21,631 nucleotides of DNA from a virus (IMGVR_UViG_3300031576_000283:1-21631), one strand, 5' to 3'; positions 1 to 8,178 are shown, counted from the first letter of the stretch. Notes: a model not told the origin generated them from the letters alone. Numbers and translations: made by a program.

Positions 1-110
1 GCCACACTCGTGCGCCCGCAGTTCGGGATCCGATGGCGCAGCGCGTCAAAATCCTTGAGGAAACGGGAGATTCAGGTGCCGAACCCGCCGAAGCCCGCCG
101 CCCTGAATGA
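1..110 (+). CDS. possible 3' end of an upstream gene (HNH endonuclease tail?)
   Basis: A frame entering from the left edge stays open to a TGA at 108-110 and reads HTRAPAVRDPMAQRVKILEE and onward. If the base before the window completes a TGC codon, it would begin CHTR, which resembles the last Cys-His element of phage HNH nucleases (C..CHxxK). HNH genes very often sit directly upstream of terminase small subunits, so the context fits. It would overlap the terS start by 35 bases. Only about 35 residues are visible and no full motif can be checked, so this is a weak call; it may be chance coding. Confidence 0.22.
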   Translation, partial: HTRAPAVRDPMAQRVKILEETGDSGAEPAEARRPE

Positions 111-486
111 TCTGGCCGGGAACCCCGGCAAGCGCCGCAGGTCCGCAGAGCCGCGCGGCGCAGCCTTCACGGGACGCCGCCCGGCTGGGCTCACGGGCGA
201 GGCCGCCGCCGCCTGGGTCGAGCTCGTGGCGCGCCTCCGCCCCCTGGGGGTGCTCCAGGCCCAGGACGTTCCAGCTCTCGAGGTGACGGCGCGACTGCTC
301 GCCGCCTTCCGGGCGCGGGCCGCGGAGCTGCCCCCGGACCTCGAAACGGCCCGAGAGCTCCGCCAGTGGTGTCGGGAGTTCGGCTTGACGCCGAGCTCCC
401 GAACGCGCCTGGTGGCCGAGCCCCCCGAGCTCGAGGACGAGCTCGACCAGGCCCTGCGCGAGGCCGAGGCCGCGGTCCACCAGTAG
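76..486 (+). CDS. terS: terminase small subunit, P27 family
   Basis: This is the DNA-recognition subunit of the packaging motor, which binds phage DNA and delivers it to the large subunit. The N-terminus carries the P27-family signature: a proline-rich lead (PNPPKPAALNDLAGNPGKRR, residues 2-21) with the GNPGKR core, followed by helices in which AAAAWVELVARLRPLGVL resembles the conserved W..l...L..lg.l segment. The chosen GTG at 76 puts this signature at the extreme N-terminus, as in the family, and has a GGGAGA-type ribosome site 5-10 bases upstream; an in-frame ATG at 10 would add 22 unlike residues. The length, 136 aa, is normal. Its TAG shares a base with the GTG of the large subunit. Confidence 0.88.
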   Translation: MPNPPKPAALNDLAGNPGKRRRSAEPRGAAFTGRRPAGLTGEAAAAWVELVARLRPLGVLQAQDVPALEVTARLLAAFRARAAELPPDLETARELRQWCREFGLTPSSRTRLVAEPPELEDELDQALREAEAAVHQ

Positions 487-2168
487 TGCCCGAGGCCTAC
501 TGCCGCGCCGTCGAGGCGGGCCAAATCACCGCCGGCCGCCTGGTCCAGGCGGCCGTCGAGCGCCACCGGCGCGATCTCCGCGAGGGCGCCGCCCGCGGCC
601 TCACCTTCGATCCGCGCGCCGCGGCCCGCGTCCTGACCTTCTTCGCGCACCTGCGCCACTCGAAAGGCGAATGGGTCGCGCAGCGCTTCACGCCCTCCGC
701 CTGGCAGCGGTTCCTTCTGGCCTCGATCTTCGGCTGGAAACGGGCCGACGGCTTCCGGCGCTTCCGACGCGCCTACGTAGAGGTCGCGCGCAAGAACGGC
801 AAGTCAACGCTCGCCGCCGGCATCGGCCTGTATATGCTCGTCTCCGACGAAGAGCCCGGCGCCGAGGTCTACTCGGCGGCCACGACCCGCGACCAGGCGC
901 GCATCGTCTTCGATGAAGCCTCGCGCATGGTGAAGGCCTCGCCCGCCCTGGCGCGGCGACTCACGTCGTTCCGAAATAACCTGCACATTGCGGAGACGGC
1001 GTCGAAGTTCCAGGCGCTCTCGAGCGACTGGAACACCCTCGACGGCCTGAACATTCACGGCGCGCTGGTCGACGAGCTGCACGCCCACGCCTCGCGCGAG
1101 CTCTGGGACGTGATCGAGACCTCGGTCGCCGCGCGCCGACAGCCGTTGATTCTCGGCATCACCACCGCAGGCCAGGAGACGGTCTCGGTCTGCGGACAGC
1201 TCCATCACCACGCGGTGTCGGTGCTGAATGGGAGTGTCGAAGACGACGCCTTCTTCGCCTTCGTCGCGAACCTCGACCGGGGCGACGACTGGACGAACCC
1301 GGCCGTCTGGCCGAAGGCGAATCCGAACCTCGGCATCTCGGTCAAGCTCGAGGCCCTGGTCGACCAGGTCAAGCGCGCGCGGGCGGAGCCCGCCGCTCAG
1401 AACGCCTTTCGGCGCCTGCACCTGAACGAGTGGATCTCCGCCGAGTCTTCCTTCATCGACCCCGCCGTCTGGTCGGCCTGCGCTGGCCCACGCCCGCCGG
1501 CCGAGATCCTGGCCGGTCTCGCCCGCCCGCGTGCGGTCTACGGCGGACTCGATCTCGCCTCGACGATCGATCTCGCGGCGCTGGCCCTGATCGGCCTCCC
1601 CGAGGCGGGCGGCCCCTTCGAGGTCTATTGCCGCTTCTACATGCCCGAGGAGGTCGCCCGCGACCCCGAGAAGCGCCGGCGCGACCGGGTGCCTTACGAC
1701 GCCTGGGTGGACGCCGGCTGGATCACGGCCACGCCTGGCAACGTGATCGACTACGCCTGGATCCGGAAGGACCTCGAGCGCTTCGCCGCGGAGCTCTCGC
1801 TGCTCCAGGTCGGCTACGACCCCTGGAACGCCACCCAATTCGCGACGGAGGCCCAAGAGGAGCTCGGCCTCGAGATGGTGCCGATCCGCCAGGGCGTGAT
1901 CTCGCTCTCGGCGCCGACCAAGGAGCTTTTGAAGCTCGCGATTTCCGGCCGCCTCGCCCACGGCGGCAACCCGGTCCTCGCCTGGCAGGCCGCGAATCTG
2001 GTCGTCCGCGTCGACCACAACGGCAACGTCGCCCCGACGCGGGAGAAGGGCCGCAGCAAGATCGATGGCATCGTGGCGACGATCATGGCGCTAGACCGTG
2101 CGCTGCGAAACGAGGGCTCTCCCCTCTCTGGCTCGGTCTACAGCCGCGGAGGCCTGGCGGCACTGTGA
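486..2168 (+). CDS. terL: terminase large subunit (ATPase and nuclease)
   Basis: This is the motor that translocates DNA into the prohead and cuts it, a Terminase_1-type protein of 560 aa. Visible elements: a deviant Walker A, VARKNGKST (about residues 100-108); Walker B, ALVDELH (about 192-198); a coupling motif, LGITTAGQ; then an RNase H-like nuclease with acidic residues in YGGLDLAST (about 352), GYDPWNATQ (about 443) and SKIDGIVATIMALDRA (about 524). The WPKANPNLGISV stretch is typical of this family. The start is GTG 486, inside TAGTG with the terS stop; the frame is open further upstream (to 366) but only inside terS. The start of the next gene overlaps the stop. All catalytic residues are present, so it should be active. 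Confidence 0.97.
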   Translation: MPEAYCRAVEAGQITAGRLVQAAVERHRRDLREGAARGLTFDPRAAARVLTFFAHLRHSKGEWVAQRFTPSAWQRFLLASIFGWKRADGFRRFRRAYVEVARKNGKSTLAAGIGLYMLVSDEEPGAEVYSAATTRDQARIVFDEASRMVKASPALARRLTSFRNNLHIAETASKFQALSSDWNTLDGLNIHGALVDELHAHASRELWDVIETSVAARRQPLILGITTAGQETVSVCGQLHHHAVSVLNGSVEDDAFFAFVANLDRGDDWTNPAVWPKANPNLGISVKLEALVDQVKRARAEPAAQNAFRRLHLNEWISAESSFIDPAVWSACAGPRPPAEILAGLARPRAVYGGLDLASTIDLAALALIGLPEAGGPFEVYCRFYMPEEVARDPEKRRRDRVPYDAWVDAGWITATPGNVIDYAWIRKDLERFAAELSLLQVGYDPWNATQFATEAQEELGLEMVPIRQGVISLSAPTKELLKLAISGRLAHGGNPVLAWQAANLVVRVDHNGNVAPTREKGRSKIDGIVATIMALDRALRNEGSPLSGSVYSRGGLAAL

Positions 2169-2344
2169 AACGATTCGCTAGGAAGCTCTGGTGCGTGCGC
2201 GCGGAGCTGCTGGGGGATGGTATGATCGTGGGGGGGATCCTCGGGATGCTCTACGGCCTGGCAGCGGTCCACGTTCCGACCGCCTGGCTCTTCGCCGGTG
2301 GCCTCGCGGTGCTGGCGGGCTGGCGTCTCCAGGTGCGGAGCTAG
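2165..2344 (+). CDS. small two-helix membrane protein
   Basis: A 59-aa protein starts at a GTG inside the terL stop (GTGA). A basic N-terminus (MKRFARKLW) is followed by two hydrophobic stretches, MIVGGILGMLYGLAAV (residues 20-35) and TAWLFAGGLAVLAGWRL (about 39-55), joined by a tight turn, so a hairpin of two membrane helices is likely. Small membrane proteins between terminase and portal genes are common in siphoviruses, but no function is established that I can assign. An in-frame ATG at 2222 would keep only the hydrophobic part. The position suggests co-translation with terL; a holin-like role is possible but unsupported. Confidence 0.6.
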   Translation: MKRFARKLWCVRAELLGDGMIVGGILGMLYGLAAVHVPTAWLFAGGLAVLAGWRLQVRS

Positions 2345-2353
2345 ACCCCTCCG

Positions 2354-4393
2354 GTGCTGGTTCGAGCGCTCGGCCTCGAGTCGCGCAAGCTGCCGACGAG
2401 TCACCTCGGCTGGCAGCGCATCCTGGGCGGCTGGGGCGGGCTCCCGACCGAGTCGGGGGTCGTCGTCTCGGAGGCGAGCGCGCTCTCGATCTCGACGGTC
2501 TTTGCCTGCGTCCGCGTGTATTCGTTCCTGGTCGCCTCGCTGCCGCTGGTCCTCTACCAGCGCACGGGCGAGCAGTCGCGCCGGCGCGCCGTCGAGAAGC
2601 CTCTCTACCGGGTCCTGCACTCGCTCGCGAACCCGAGGACCACCGCCTTTCAGGCGCGCGCCTTCGCGACCTCGCAGATCCTGCTGCGCGGCAACGGCCT
2701 GGCCTTCGCGGAGAAGGATTCGCGCGGCGAGACGCTCGGCCTCTGGCCGCTGCGCTGGGATCAGGTGACCCCGCGGCGCGAAGCTCGCCGGATCGTCTAC
2801 GACTACCACCCGACGCAGAGCGACAGCGAACGCTTCGACGAGTCGGAGGTCTGGCACCCGATCGGGCTCTCCCAAGATGGCGTCCTCGGGCTCTCCCCGG
2901 TCGCCGCCTGCCGCGAGGCCTTCGGCGCGGCGATCGCCGCACGCGACTACGCCGCGACCTTCTGGAAGAACGGCGGCACGCCGGCCGGAGTGCTGACGCA
3001 CCCGGAGACGCTGGGCAAGGGCCAGGACGAGCGCGACGCGGCGGTCGCGCGGCTGCGGAGCGGCTGGGACGAGCTCTACACCGGGACTGAGCACGCGCAC
3101 CGGGTCGCGGTGCTCGAAGAGGGGATGAAGTTCGAGGCGATCTCGCTGAATCCCGCCGAGACCCAGGTGCTCGAAAGCCGGAAGTTCTCGCGGGGCGAGC
3201 TCGCGGCGATCTTCGGGATCCCGCCGCACATTATCGGCGACCTCGAGCGCGCGACCTTCGGCAATATCGAGCAGCAGTCGCTCGAGCTCGTGATCTACCA
3301 CCTGACGCCGTTTCTGACGGCGCTCGAGCAGACCCTGGAACGCGATCTGCTCTCCGAGGAGCAGCGCCGCCAGGGCTATTACATCAAGCACACCGTCGAC
3401 GGCCTCTTGCGCGGCGACTCGAACTCGAGGGCGAACTACTTCCGCACCGCGATCATGACGGGCTGGCTGAACGCGAACGAGGTCCGCGCGCTCGAGGACC
3501 GCGACGCCGTCCCCGGCCTCGACACCTACCTCGTGCCCCTCAACATGGGCCAGGCGCCGGGCGACGGGCTGACGCCGGGGGCTCCGATTCTGCCGCTCGA
3601 GCGCCCGGGCGGCGGCCGCTCGCTTCTCGCCGAGCCCGATCCCGCCGCGCGCGTGCGCGCCCAGGTCCGGGCGAAGCGCGCCTCGGGGCGCCCCGAGCTC
3701 GCCGCGGCCTTCCGGCCGGTGCTCGAGGACGCCTTCGGGCGCCTGCTGCGCGCCGAGGTGCGCGAGCTCAAGAAGAAGCTCGCGCTACATCTCGAGCGGA
3801 GCGAAGACTCGATGCAGATCGACCTCGAGGCCTTCTACGCCGAGGGCTCCGAGTTCTCGCTGCTCGCCTCGAAGACGCTCACCCCCGGGATCTCGGCGCT
3901 CGCGCGCGCGAGCTTCGAGCGGGCCGGCGCGGAGACGCCGCAGCCGCCGTCGCGCGAGAAGCTCGACGAGTTCCTGGCGGCGCTGGTCGGCGCCGCGATC
4001 GGACGCTCGACGATCGCCTCGCGGATCGCGCTCGTTTCCGCGCTTCAGGCGCAGAGCGAGGGTCCGCCGGCGCGCGAGCGGGTCGAGGCGCTCTTCGCGC
4101 TCTGGCTCTCCGAGCGCGCCGGTCGGGCTTCGGCCCGCGAGAGCGTGCAGATCTCGCGCGCGGCCGCGGTCGAGGCCTTCGCCCGCGGCGGCGCGCTGAT
4201 GAAGCGCTGGGTCACGCGCGGCGCGGATTGCGTCTTCTGCGCTGCGCTCGACGGCCAGGAGGTCGAGCTCCGCGCGCCCTTCGTCGAGGCGGGCCAGGTG
4301 CTCGTCGTGGGCGATCAGACGATGGTGCCGAGATCGCGGATCGGTCACGCGCCGCTCCACCGCGGCTGCGACTGCGACGTCGTCCCGGCCTAG
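2354..4393 (+). CDS. HK97-type portal protein fused to a MuF-like C-terminal domain
   Basis: The portal forms the twelve-subunit ring at one capsid vertex through which DNA enters. Residues about 25-405 are a typical HK97-family portal: VFACVRVYSFLVASLPL, LLRGNGLAF, IFGIPPHIIGDLERATFGNI and the wing ending GDSNSRANYFRTAIMTGWLN followed by NEVR..ED..PG. Usual portals end near residue 400-450; this one is 679 aa. The extra 250 residues are helical and end in a MuF/SPP1 gp7-like cluster: CVFC (C626, C629), then LDG, and PLHRGCDC (H669, C672, C674), which fits a metal-binding minor head domain. No separate MuF gene exists nearby. The start GTG 2354 lies 10 bases after the previous stop with no clear ribosome site. 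Confidence 0.9.
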   Translation: MLVRALGLESRKLPTSHLGWQRILGGWGGLPTESGVVVSEASALSISTVFACVRVYSFLVASLPLVLYQRTGEQSRRRAVEKPLYRVLHSLANPRTTAFQARAFATSQILLRGNGLAFAEKDSRGETLGLWPLRWDQVTPRREARRIVYDYHPTQSDSERFDESEVWHPIGLSQDGVLGLSPVAACREAFGAAIAARDYAATFWKNGGTPAGVLTHPETLGKGQDERDAAVARLRSGWDELYTGTEHAHRVAVLEEGMKFEAISLNPAETQVLESRKFSRGELAAIFGIPPHIIGDLERATFGNIEQQSLELVIYHLTPFLTALEQTLERDLLSEEQRRQGYYIKHTVDGLLRGDSNSRANYFRTAIMTGWLNANEVRALEDRDAVPGLDTYLVPLNMGQAPGDGLTPGAPILPLERPGGGRSLLAEPDPAARVRAQVRAKRASGRPELAAAFRPVLEDAFGRLLRAEVRELKKKLALHLERSEDSMQIDLEAFYAEGSEFSLLASKTLTPGISALARASFERAGAETPQPPSREKLDEFLAALVGAAIGRSTIASRIALVSALQAQSEGPPARERVEALFALWLSERAGRASARESVQISRAAAVEAFARGGALMKRWVTRGADCVFCAALDGQEVELRAPFVEAGQVLVVGDQTMVPRSRIGHAPLHRGCDCDVVPA

Positions 4394-4407
4394 GGAGGGC
4401 CCCGCGT

Positions 4408-5079
4408 ATGGACCTCGAACTACTCGAGCTCGACTACGACCGCCGGGGCCTGGCCCGGGAGATCCGGCTCGACGAGGACGCGGGCCCGCCGAGGGTGCGG
4501 GGCTATGCCGCGGTCTTCGACCAGGAGACCGAGCTCTGGCCGGGCTACCACGAGGTGATCCGCCCGGGTGCGTTCCGCGAGAGCCTCGCGGGAGTAGCCT
4601 CGAAGAAGGCGCTCTGGAATCATCAATCCGGCTCGCCACTCGGCTCGACCTCGGGGAACCCACCGCTCCGAGTGTGGGAGGACGCCCATGGGCTCGGCTT
4701 CGAGTTCGAGCCGCCCGATACCCAGGCCGGGCGCGAGCTCGTGGTGCTCCTCCGCCGCGGGATCGTCGACGGGGCGTCGTTCGGGTTCCGCGCGCTCGAG
4801 GCTCCCGAGAACGCCCGCAAACGCAACACGGACGCCGGGGTGGTGATCCTGCGCGAGCTGCGCAAGGTCGTGCTCTTCGAGATCTCGCCGGTCTCGTTCC
4901 CGGCCTACGCCGGGACGGAGGCTCTGCTGCGGCGCTTCGACGACGTCTCGCGCCGGGCCTTGACGGATGCCTCGCTTCGCCCCATGCTGCAACGTGCTCC
5001 CCGGGGGTTCGGTTCGCCAGAGCGGGCCGCCCCGAGAAGAGAGCGCCTCGCGGAGATCCTCGAGGCCTCGAGGCTCTGA
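4408..5079 (+). CDS. prohead maturation protease (HK97 family, peptidase S78)
   Basis: The protease is built into the prohead and cleaves the capsid N-terminal region and itself. The 223-aa protein has the family order: VRGYAAVFDQE near the N-terminus, ALWNHQ with catalytic His72, GIVDGASFGF with nucleophile Ser124, and VVLFEISPVSFPAYAGTEA with the acidic Glu158. The ATG at 4408 is preceded by GGGAGGG at 4393-4399, an ideal ribosome site; the frame is open upstream only inside the portal gene. It lies between portal and capsid, the standard place. The C-terminal 50 residues are Arg-rich and unconserved, which may be a capsid-targeting tail removed on maturation (inference). Confidence 0.95.
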   Translation: MDLELLELDYDRRGLAREIRLDEDAGPPRVRGYAAVFDQETELWPGYHEVIRPGAFRESLAGVASKKALWNHQSGSPLGSTSGNPPLRVWEDAHGLGFEFEPPDTQAGRELVVLLRRGIVDGASFGFRALEAPENARKRNTDAGVVILRELRKVVLFEISPVSFPAYAGTEALLRRFDDVSRRALTDASLRPMLQRAPRGFGSPERAAPRRERLAEILEASRL

Positions 5080-5114
5080 CCGAGCCCCCAGCGCGGGCGC
5101 GCAACCCGAGAAAC

Positions 5115-5132
5115 CCAGGCCTCCCAGCCTGG
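5115..5132 (+). other. short inverted repeat ahead of the capsid gene
   Basis: CCAGGC-CTCCCA-GCCTGG is a perfect 6-bp stem with a 6-base loop inside the 107-base gap between protease and capsid genes, the largest gap in the operon. No T run follows, so it does not look like an intrinsic terminator. It could stabilise or process the mRNA of the highly expressed capsid gene, but in such G+C-rich DNA a chance 6-bp stem is quite possible. Confidence 0.3.
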
Positions 5133-5186
5133 CCGCGTGCCGCGCCCGAGCTCCCGAGCTCTGCGGCACGCCCGGAGGGCTCTCCG

Positions 5187-6503
5187 ATGACCCTGACCGA
5201 GCTCCGCGCGCGCCGCGAGACCCTGGCGAAAGAACTCCGCGGGATCCTCGACAAGGCGAAGGCCGAGAACCGAGATCTCTCGCCCGAGGACGAGAAGGCC
5301 TGGCAGGAAAAGAAGGCCGCCGCCGACAAGGTCTCGGCCGAGATCTCCCGCGAGGAGGAGCTCGAGCGGCTCGAGGCCGACGCCCAGCGCTCGACCCGCA
5401 CGACGCCGCCGCCGGTCCCGGACGTCGACCCGAAGGCCCCGCGCGCGCCGGCCGTGCACGCGAAGGAAGACCGCGAGTACTCGCTCGTCCGCCTCTTCCG
5501 GGCGCAGATCTCGGGCGACTGGCGCGACGCCAAGCTCGAGCGGCGCGTCGGCGACGAGCTCCGCGAGCGACACGGCGAGGCCCCGCACGACGAGCGCGGA
5601 TGCTTCGTCCCCTACTCGGCGCTGCTCCCGAGCAAGCGGCAGCGCGAGATGGAAAAACGCGACGTGCTGAGCACCACGGCAGGCTCACTGATCGCGGTCG
5701 ACCTGGTTCCCGACGAGTTCATCGAGCTGCTCCGAAACGAGGCGATGGTCGTGCGCGCCGGCGCGCGGATGCTCCCGAACCTGGTCGGGAACGTCGATAT
5801 CGGGCGCCAGAACGCGGCCGCGGTCGGAGGCTGGATCGCGACCGAGGCCGCCGATGCGGTCGAGGGCCAGCTCACCACCGACAAGATCACGCTGACGCCG
5901 AAGACCTTCGGGCTCTACCAGGAGCTGAGCCGCAAGATCCTGAAGCAGTCGACCCCGGGCGTCGAGGACCTGGTGCGCGAGGACATTCGCCAGGTGATCG
6001 GGATCGGGATCGATGCCGCGGCGCTCAACGGCACCGGCGCCGCGGGCCAGCCGACGGGGATCCTGGTCGCGGCCGGGACCTCGACGGTGACCCACGGCGC
6101 GGGCCTCGTGACCTGGCCGAACGTGCTCGAGTACGAGGCGGACCTCGGCACCTCGAACGCGCTCCGCGGGCGCCTCGCCTGGATGATGCGGTCGTCGGTC
6201 CGCGCGGTCGTCAAGGCGACGGCCAAGGCCTCGGGCACGGTGGCGGGCTTCGTGATGGAACCCGACGGCACGATGAACGGCTTCCCGTCGTTCGTGACCG
6301 AGCAGATGCCGCCGCTCGGCACGACCGGGGCGCTGCTCTTCGGGAACTTCGCGGAGGTGCTGATCGGCATGTGGGGCGTCCTCGACCTCTTCGCCGATCC
6401 CTTCACGAAGGGCAACGCGGGCACCGTGGTGGTGCGTGGGTTCCAGGACATCGACATCGGGATCCGTCACGCGGCGAGCTTCTCGAAGAGCCTGGTCCTC
6501 TAG
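5187..6503 (+). CDS. major capsid protein (HK97 fold)
   Basis: This is the shell subunit, 438 aa. Residues 1-75 form a charged coiled coil (LRARRETLAKELRGILDKAK and following), the delta or scaffold domain that the protease normally removes; a Pro/Arg-rich linker follows (about 76-157). The HK97 fold starts near KRDVLSTTAGSLIAVDLVPD (about 157) with the typical N-arm, then GGWIATEAADAVEGQLTTDK and LYQELSRKIL, the ALNGTGAAGQPTGIL loop that is highly conserved in the family, LLFGNFAEVLIGMWG and the C-terminal VVRGFQDIDIGIRHAASF. The ATG at 5187 has GGAGGG at 5174-5179. It is followed at once (TAGTG) by a small gene. Whether the protein cross-links through Lys-Asn, as in HK97, cannot be read here. 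Confidence 0.96.
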   Translation: MTLTELRARRETLAKELRGILDKAKAENRDLSPEDEKAWQEKKAAADKVSAEISREEELERLEADAQRSTRTTPPPVPDVDPKAPRAPAVHAKEDREYSLVRLFRAQISGDWRDAKLERRVGDELRERHGEAPHDERGCFVPYSALLPSKRQREMEKRDVLSTTAGSLIAVDLVPDEFIELLRNEAMVVRAGARMLPNLVGNVDIGRQNAAAVGGWIATEAADAVEGQLTTDKITLTPKTFGLYQELSRKILKQSTPGVEDLVREDIRQVIGIGIDAAALNGTGAAGQPTGILVAAGTSTVTHGAGLVTWPNVLEYEADLGTSNALRGRLAWMMRSSVRAVVKATAKASGTVAGFVMEPDGTMNGFPSFVTEQMPPLGTTGALLFGNFAEVLIGMWGVLDLFADPFTKGNAGTVVVRGFQDIDIGIRHAASFSKSLVL

Positions 6504-6754
6504 TGCTGCGGCGGATCCGGATCCTGCGCGGCTGCTGCGGAGACACCGATCCCGGATCGGGCGCGCAGCAGCTCTTCGCGGCCGGCCAGGAGGTCGAGCT
6601 CCGGTCGGATCTCGCGGGGCTTCTGGTCTCGGCGAATCAGGCGGAATGGGCGGACCTCGAGCAGCTCCGCCGCGCCCAGGCAGAGCGCAAGGCCGAGGCC
6701 GCCACCTCGGAGGCTCCGGAACGCGCGGCACGCGCGGGAAAGGCCGGCCGCTAG
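6503..6754 (+). CDS. small phage protein of unknown function after the capsid gene
   Basis: An 83-aa protein starts at the GTG that shares its first base with the capsid TAG. The N-terminal part (MLRRIRILRGCC, then GQEVELRSDLAGLLVSANQAEW) has the pattern of short phage proteins found between capsid and connector genes, with a beta strand, a G-x-x-V-E-L turn and a helix ending in A..AE. The last 25 residues are low-complexity Ala/Arg/Glu/Lys. Function is not known to me; a structural or head-joining accessory role is inferred only from position. Two adjacent cysteines (CC at 11-12) are unusual for a cytosolic phage protein. Confidence 0.65.
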   Translation: MLRRIRILRGCCGDTDPGSGAQQLFAAGQEVELRSDLAGLLVSANQAEWADLEQLRRAQAERKAEAATSEAPERAARAGKAGR

Positions 6755-6784
6755 CGCGCGCCGGCGCCAGGCGGAGGGCGTCCC

Positions 6785-7705
6785 GTGTCTGACCGAGTGC
6801 CGATCGGGACGATTCCCGGGGCGGTCCTGCCCTGGGTCGGCGTCGATCTCGCGCTCGCGAGCTTCGGCCGTGCCGCGACCATCTCGCGGCTCTTCCTGGT
6901 CCGCCGAGGTCAGGCCGGGGGCGACGTCGTCTCGGGCTCGCTCCGCGACGCCACGGGCGGCGGCGGCTCTGGGATCGCCTGGAGCTTCGCCCCGGGTGCC
7001 GCCACCGCGGTCGCGACCGGAGCGCTCGCGATCTCCGCGGCGGAATCGGTCTATCTGCGAATCACCGCCGCCGACGCGAATAGCCAGGACCTGCGCGGCT
7101 GGTTCGAGGTCACGGGCGCGGCCGGGGTGACGACGGCCTTGACTTCGCTCGTGCGCGTGAAGGCCTGGCGCGGGATCGTGACCAGCGCGCAGGATGCGCT
7201 GCTCGAGGAGGTGATCGCCGGGGTCTCGGCCCGGATGCAGTCCTTCCTACACCGGCGGATCGTCGCCGAGGATCTCATCGCCGAGCTCTACGACGGGCCC
7301 CGCGGCGATACGCTGACGCTCCGAGCCTTCCCGGTCCAGGACCCCGGGGCGCTGGTCGTCCGCGAGGGTGGGGTCGTCGTCGCGAGCTCCGAGTACGTCG
7401 TCCGCGCCCCGGCCGGGCAGATCGTCCGGGTCTCGAACGGCGAGGCCGGAAGCTGGGAACGCGGGCGCCTGAACGTCTCGGTCGACTATCAAGCGGGCTA
7501 CGACGAGGTTCCCGAAGACCTGGCGCTCGCCGCGACGCGCCAGGCGGCCTACGTCTCGCTCGAGACGCCCGCCGGAAACGCCGGACGACTCGGGAACCGC
7601 GGCACCGCGCTCGAGACGGGCGGCAGCTCGGAATACGTGACGACCGAATGGCTCCCGGGCGTGCTCGCGACGCTCGAGGGCTATCGCGATCGGAGGCTCG
7701 CATGA
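6785..7705 (+). CDS. head-tail connector (gp6-like) with extra N-terminal beta domain
   Basis: The C-terminal part (about residues 115-306) matches the HK97 gp6/gp15-like connector pattern: a helical start (TSAQDALLEEVIAGVSARMQ), FLHRRIVAEDLIAELYDGP, LRAFPVQDPGALVVREGG, SEYVVRAPAGQIVRVSNG, and NVSVDYQAGYDEVPEDLALA. These proteins form the ring under the portal. Residues 1-112 are not usual for the family: they read as a beta-rich unit (ATISRLFLVRRGQAGGDVV, VYLRITAADANSQDLRGWFE) like beta-sandwich decoration domains of virion proteins. The total of 306 aa exceeds the about 100-200 aa typical of connectors. Start GTG 6785 has GGAGGG at 6773-6778. The stop overlaps the next ATG (ATGA). Confidence 0.82.
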   Translation: MSDRVPIGTIPGAVLPWVGVDLALASFGRAATISRLFLVRRGQAGGDVVSGSLRDATGGGGSGIAWSFAPGAATAVATGALAISAAESVYLRITAADANSQDLRGWFEVTGAAGVTTALTSLVRVKAWRGIVTSAQDALLEEVIAGVSARMQSFLHRRIVAEDLIAELYDGPRGDTLTLRAFPVQDPGALVVREGGVVVASSEYVVRAPAGQIVRVSNGEAGSWERGRLNVSVDYQAGYDEVPEDLALAATRQAAYVSLETPAGNAGRLGNRGTALETGGSSEYVTTEWLPGVLATLEGYRDRRLA

Positions 7706-8169
7706 GACGTCTGCTCGCTCTGTTTCTCGTACTGGTCTGGGTGGCGCCGGCCGCCGCCCAGAGCTGGGCCAACCCCGAGAGCCCGAACTCCGTCCTGTGT
7801 CAGGCTGCTCCTGGCACCGGCGATGCGACCTGCCCGATTTTCACGCTGCCGGCGCTCTACAAAGGCTTCTGCGCCTATGCTTTCGACAACGCCTCGGGCG
7901 CTTCGACCTGGAACCTCGACCTCGTCGCCCTCATCGGTAACGACCTCGAACCCTTCAACTGGACGGTCGCCGGCGGCGCATCCAAGGCGGCGGCGAACGA
8001 GGGCGCGAGCTGCTGGTATCCGACCACGATTACGACGCTGCCGACGATCTTCGGTGCCGCGATTGCCGACCAGGTCGTGACCACGATCCCGACCCGGCTG
8101 CGGATTGTGATCGACAAGACCGCCGCCGTCTCGACCCAGTTCTCGCTCTACCTCTACTTCCTGCGCTAG
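7702..8169 (+). CDS. secreted small beta-rich protein with signal peptide
   Basis: The 155-aa product starts with a clear Sec signal peptide: MRR, the hydrophobic core LLALFLVLVWV, then APAAA before a probable cut at A19/Q20. The mature part has four cysteines (33, 44, 57, 104), enough for two disulfides, and alternating hydrophobic strands ending RLRIVIDKTAAVSTQFSLYL, like a beta-sandwich decoration protein. ATG 7702 overlaps the connector stop (ATGA) and has GGAGG at 7692-7696. It sits where a head-closure stopper protein is usually encoded, yet export would keep it away from cytoplasmic assembly. I do not recognise the family. It could be a lysogenic-conversion or surface protein, or a virion protein that joins after lysis. 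Confidence 0.75.
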   Translation: MRRLLALFLVLVWVAPAAAQSWANPESPNSVLCQAAPGTGDATCPIFTLPALYKGFCAYAFDNASGASTWNLDLVALIGNDLEPFNWTVAGGASKAAANEGASCWYPTTITTLPTIFGAAIADQVVTTIPTRLRIVIDKTAAVSTQFSLYLYFLR

Positions 8170-8173
8170 GAGG
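8168..8173 (+). promoter_or_regulatory. perfect ribosome binding site that decides a non-canonical start
   Basis: AGGAGG at 8168-8173 overlaps the TAG of the preceding gene and lies five bases before an ACG codon at 8179. No ATG, GTG or TTG is in frame nearby, so this site argues that translation of the gp10-like gene begins at ACG (or at ATT 8185). Confidence 0.7.
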
Positions 8174-8178
8174 CCACC

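Noticed and set aside
804-2018. Long antisense open frame (404 codons) across terL
   Set aside because: It is the shadow of a third-position G/C-rich gene; the product has no recognisable motif, is Arg/Gly-rich and opposes a clear terminase.
3785-5533. 582-codon antisense frame over portal, protease and capsid genes
   Set aside because: It spans three well-supported genes, and its translation is low-complexity Arg/Ser-rich; base composition explains the openness.
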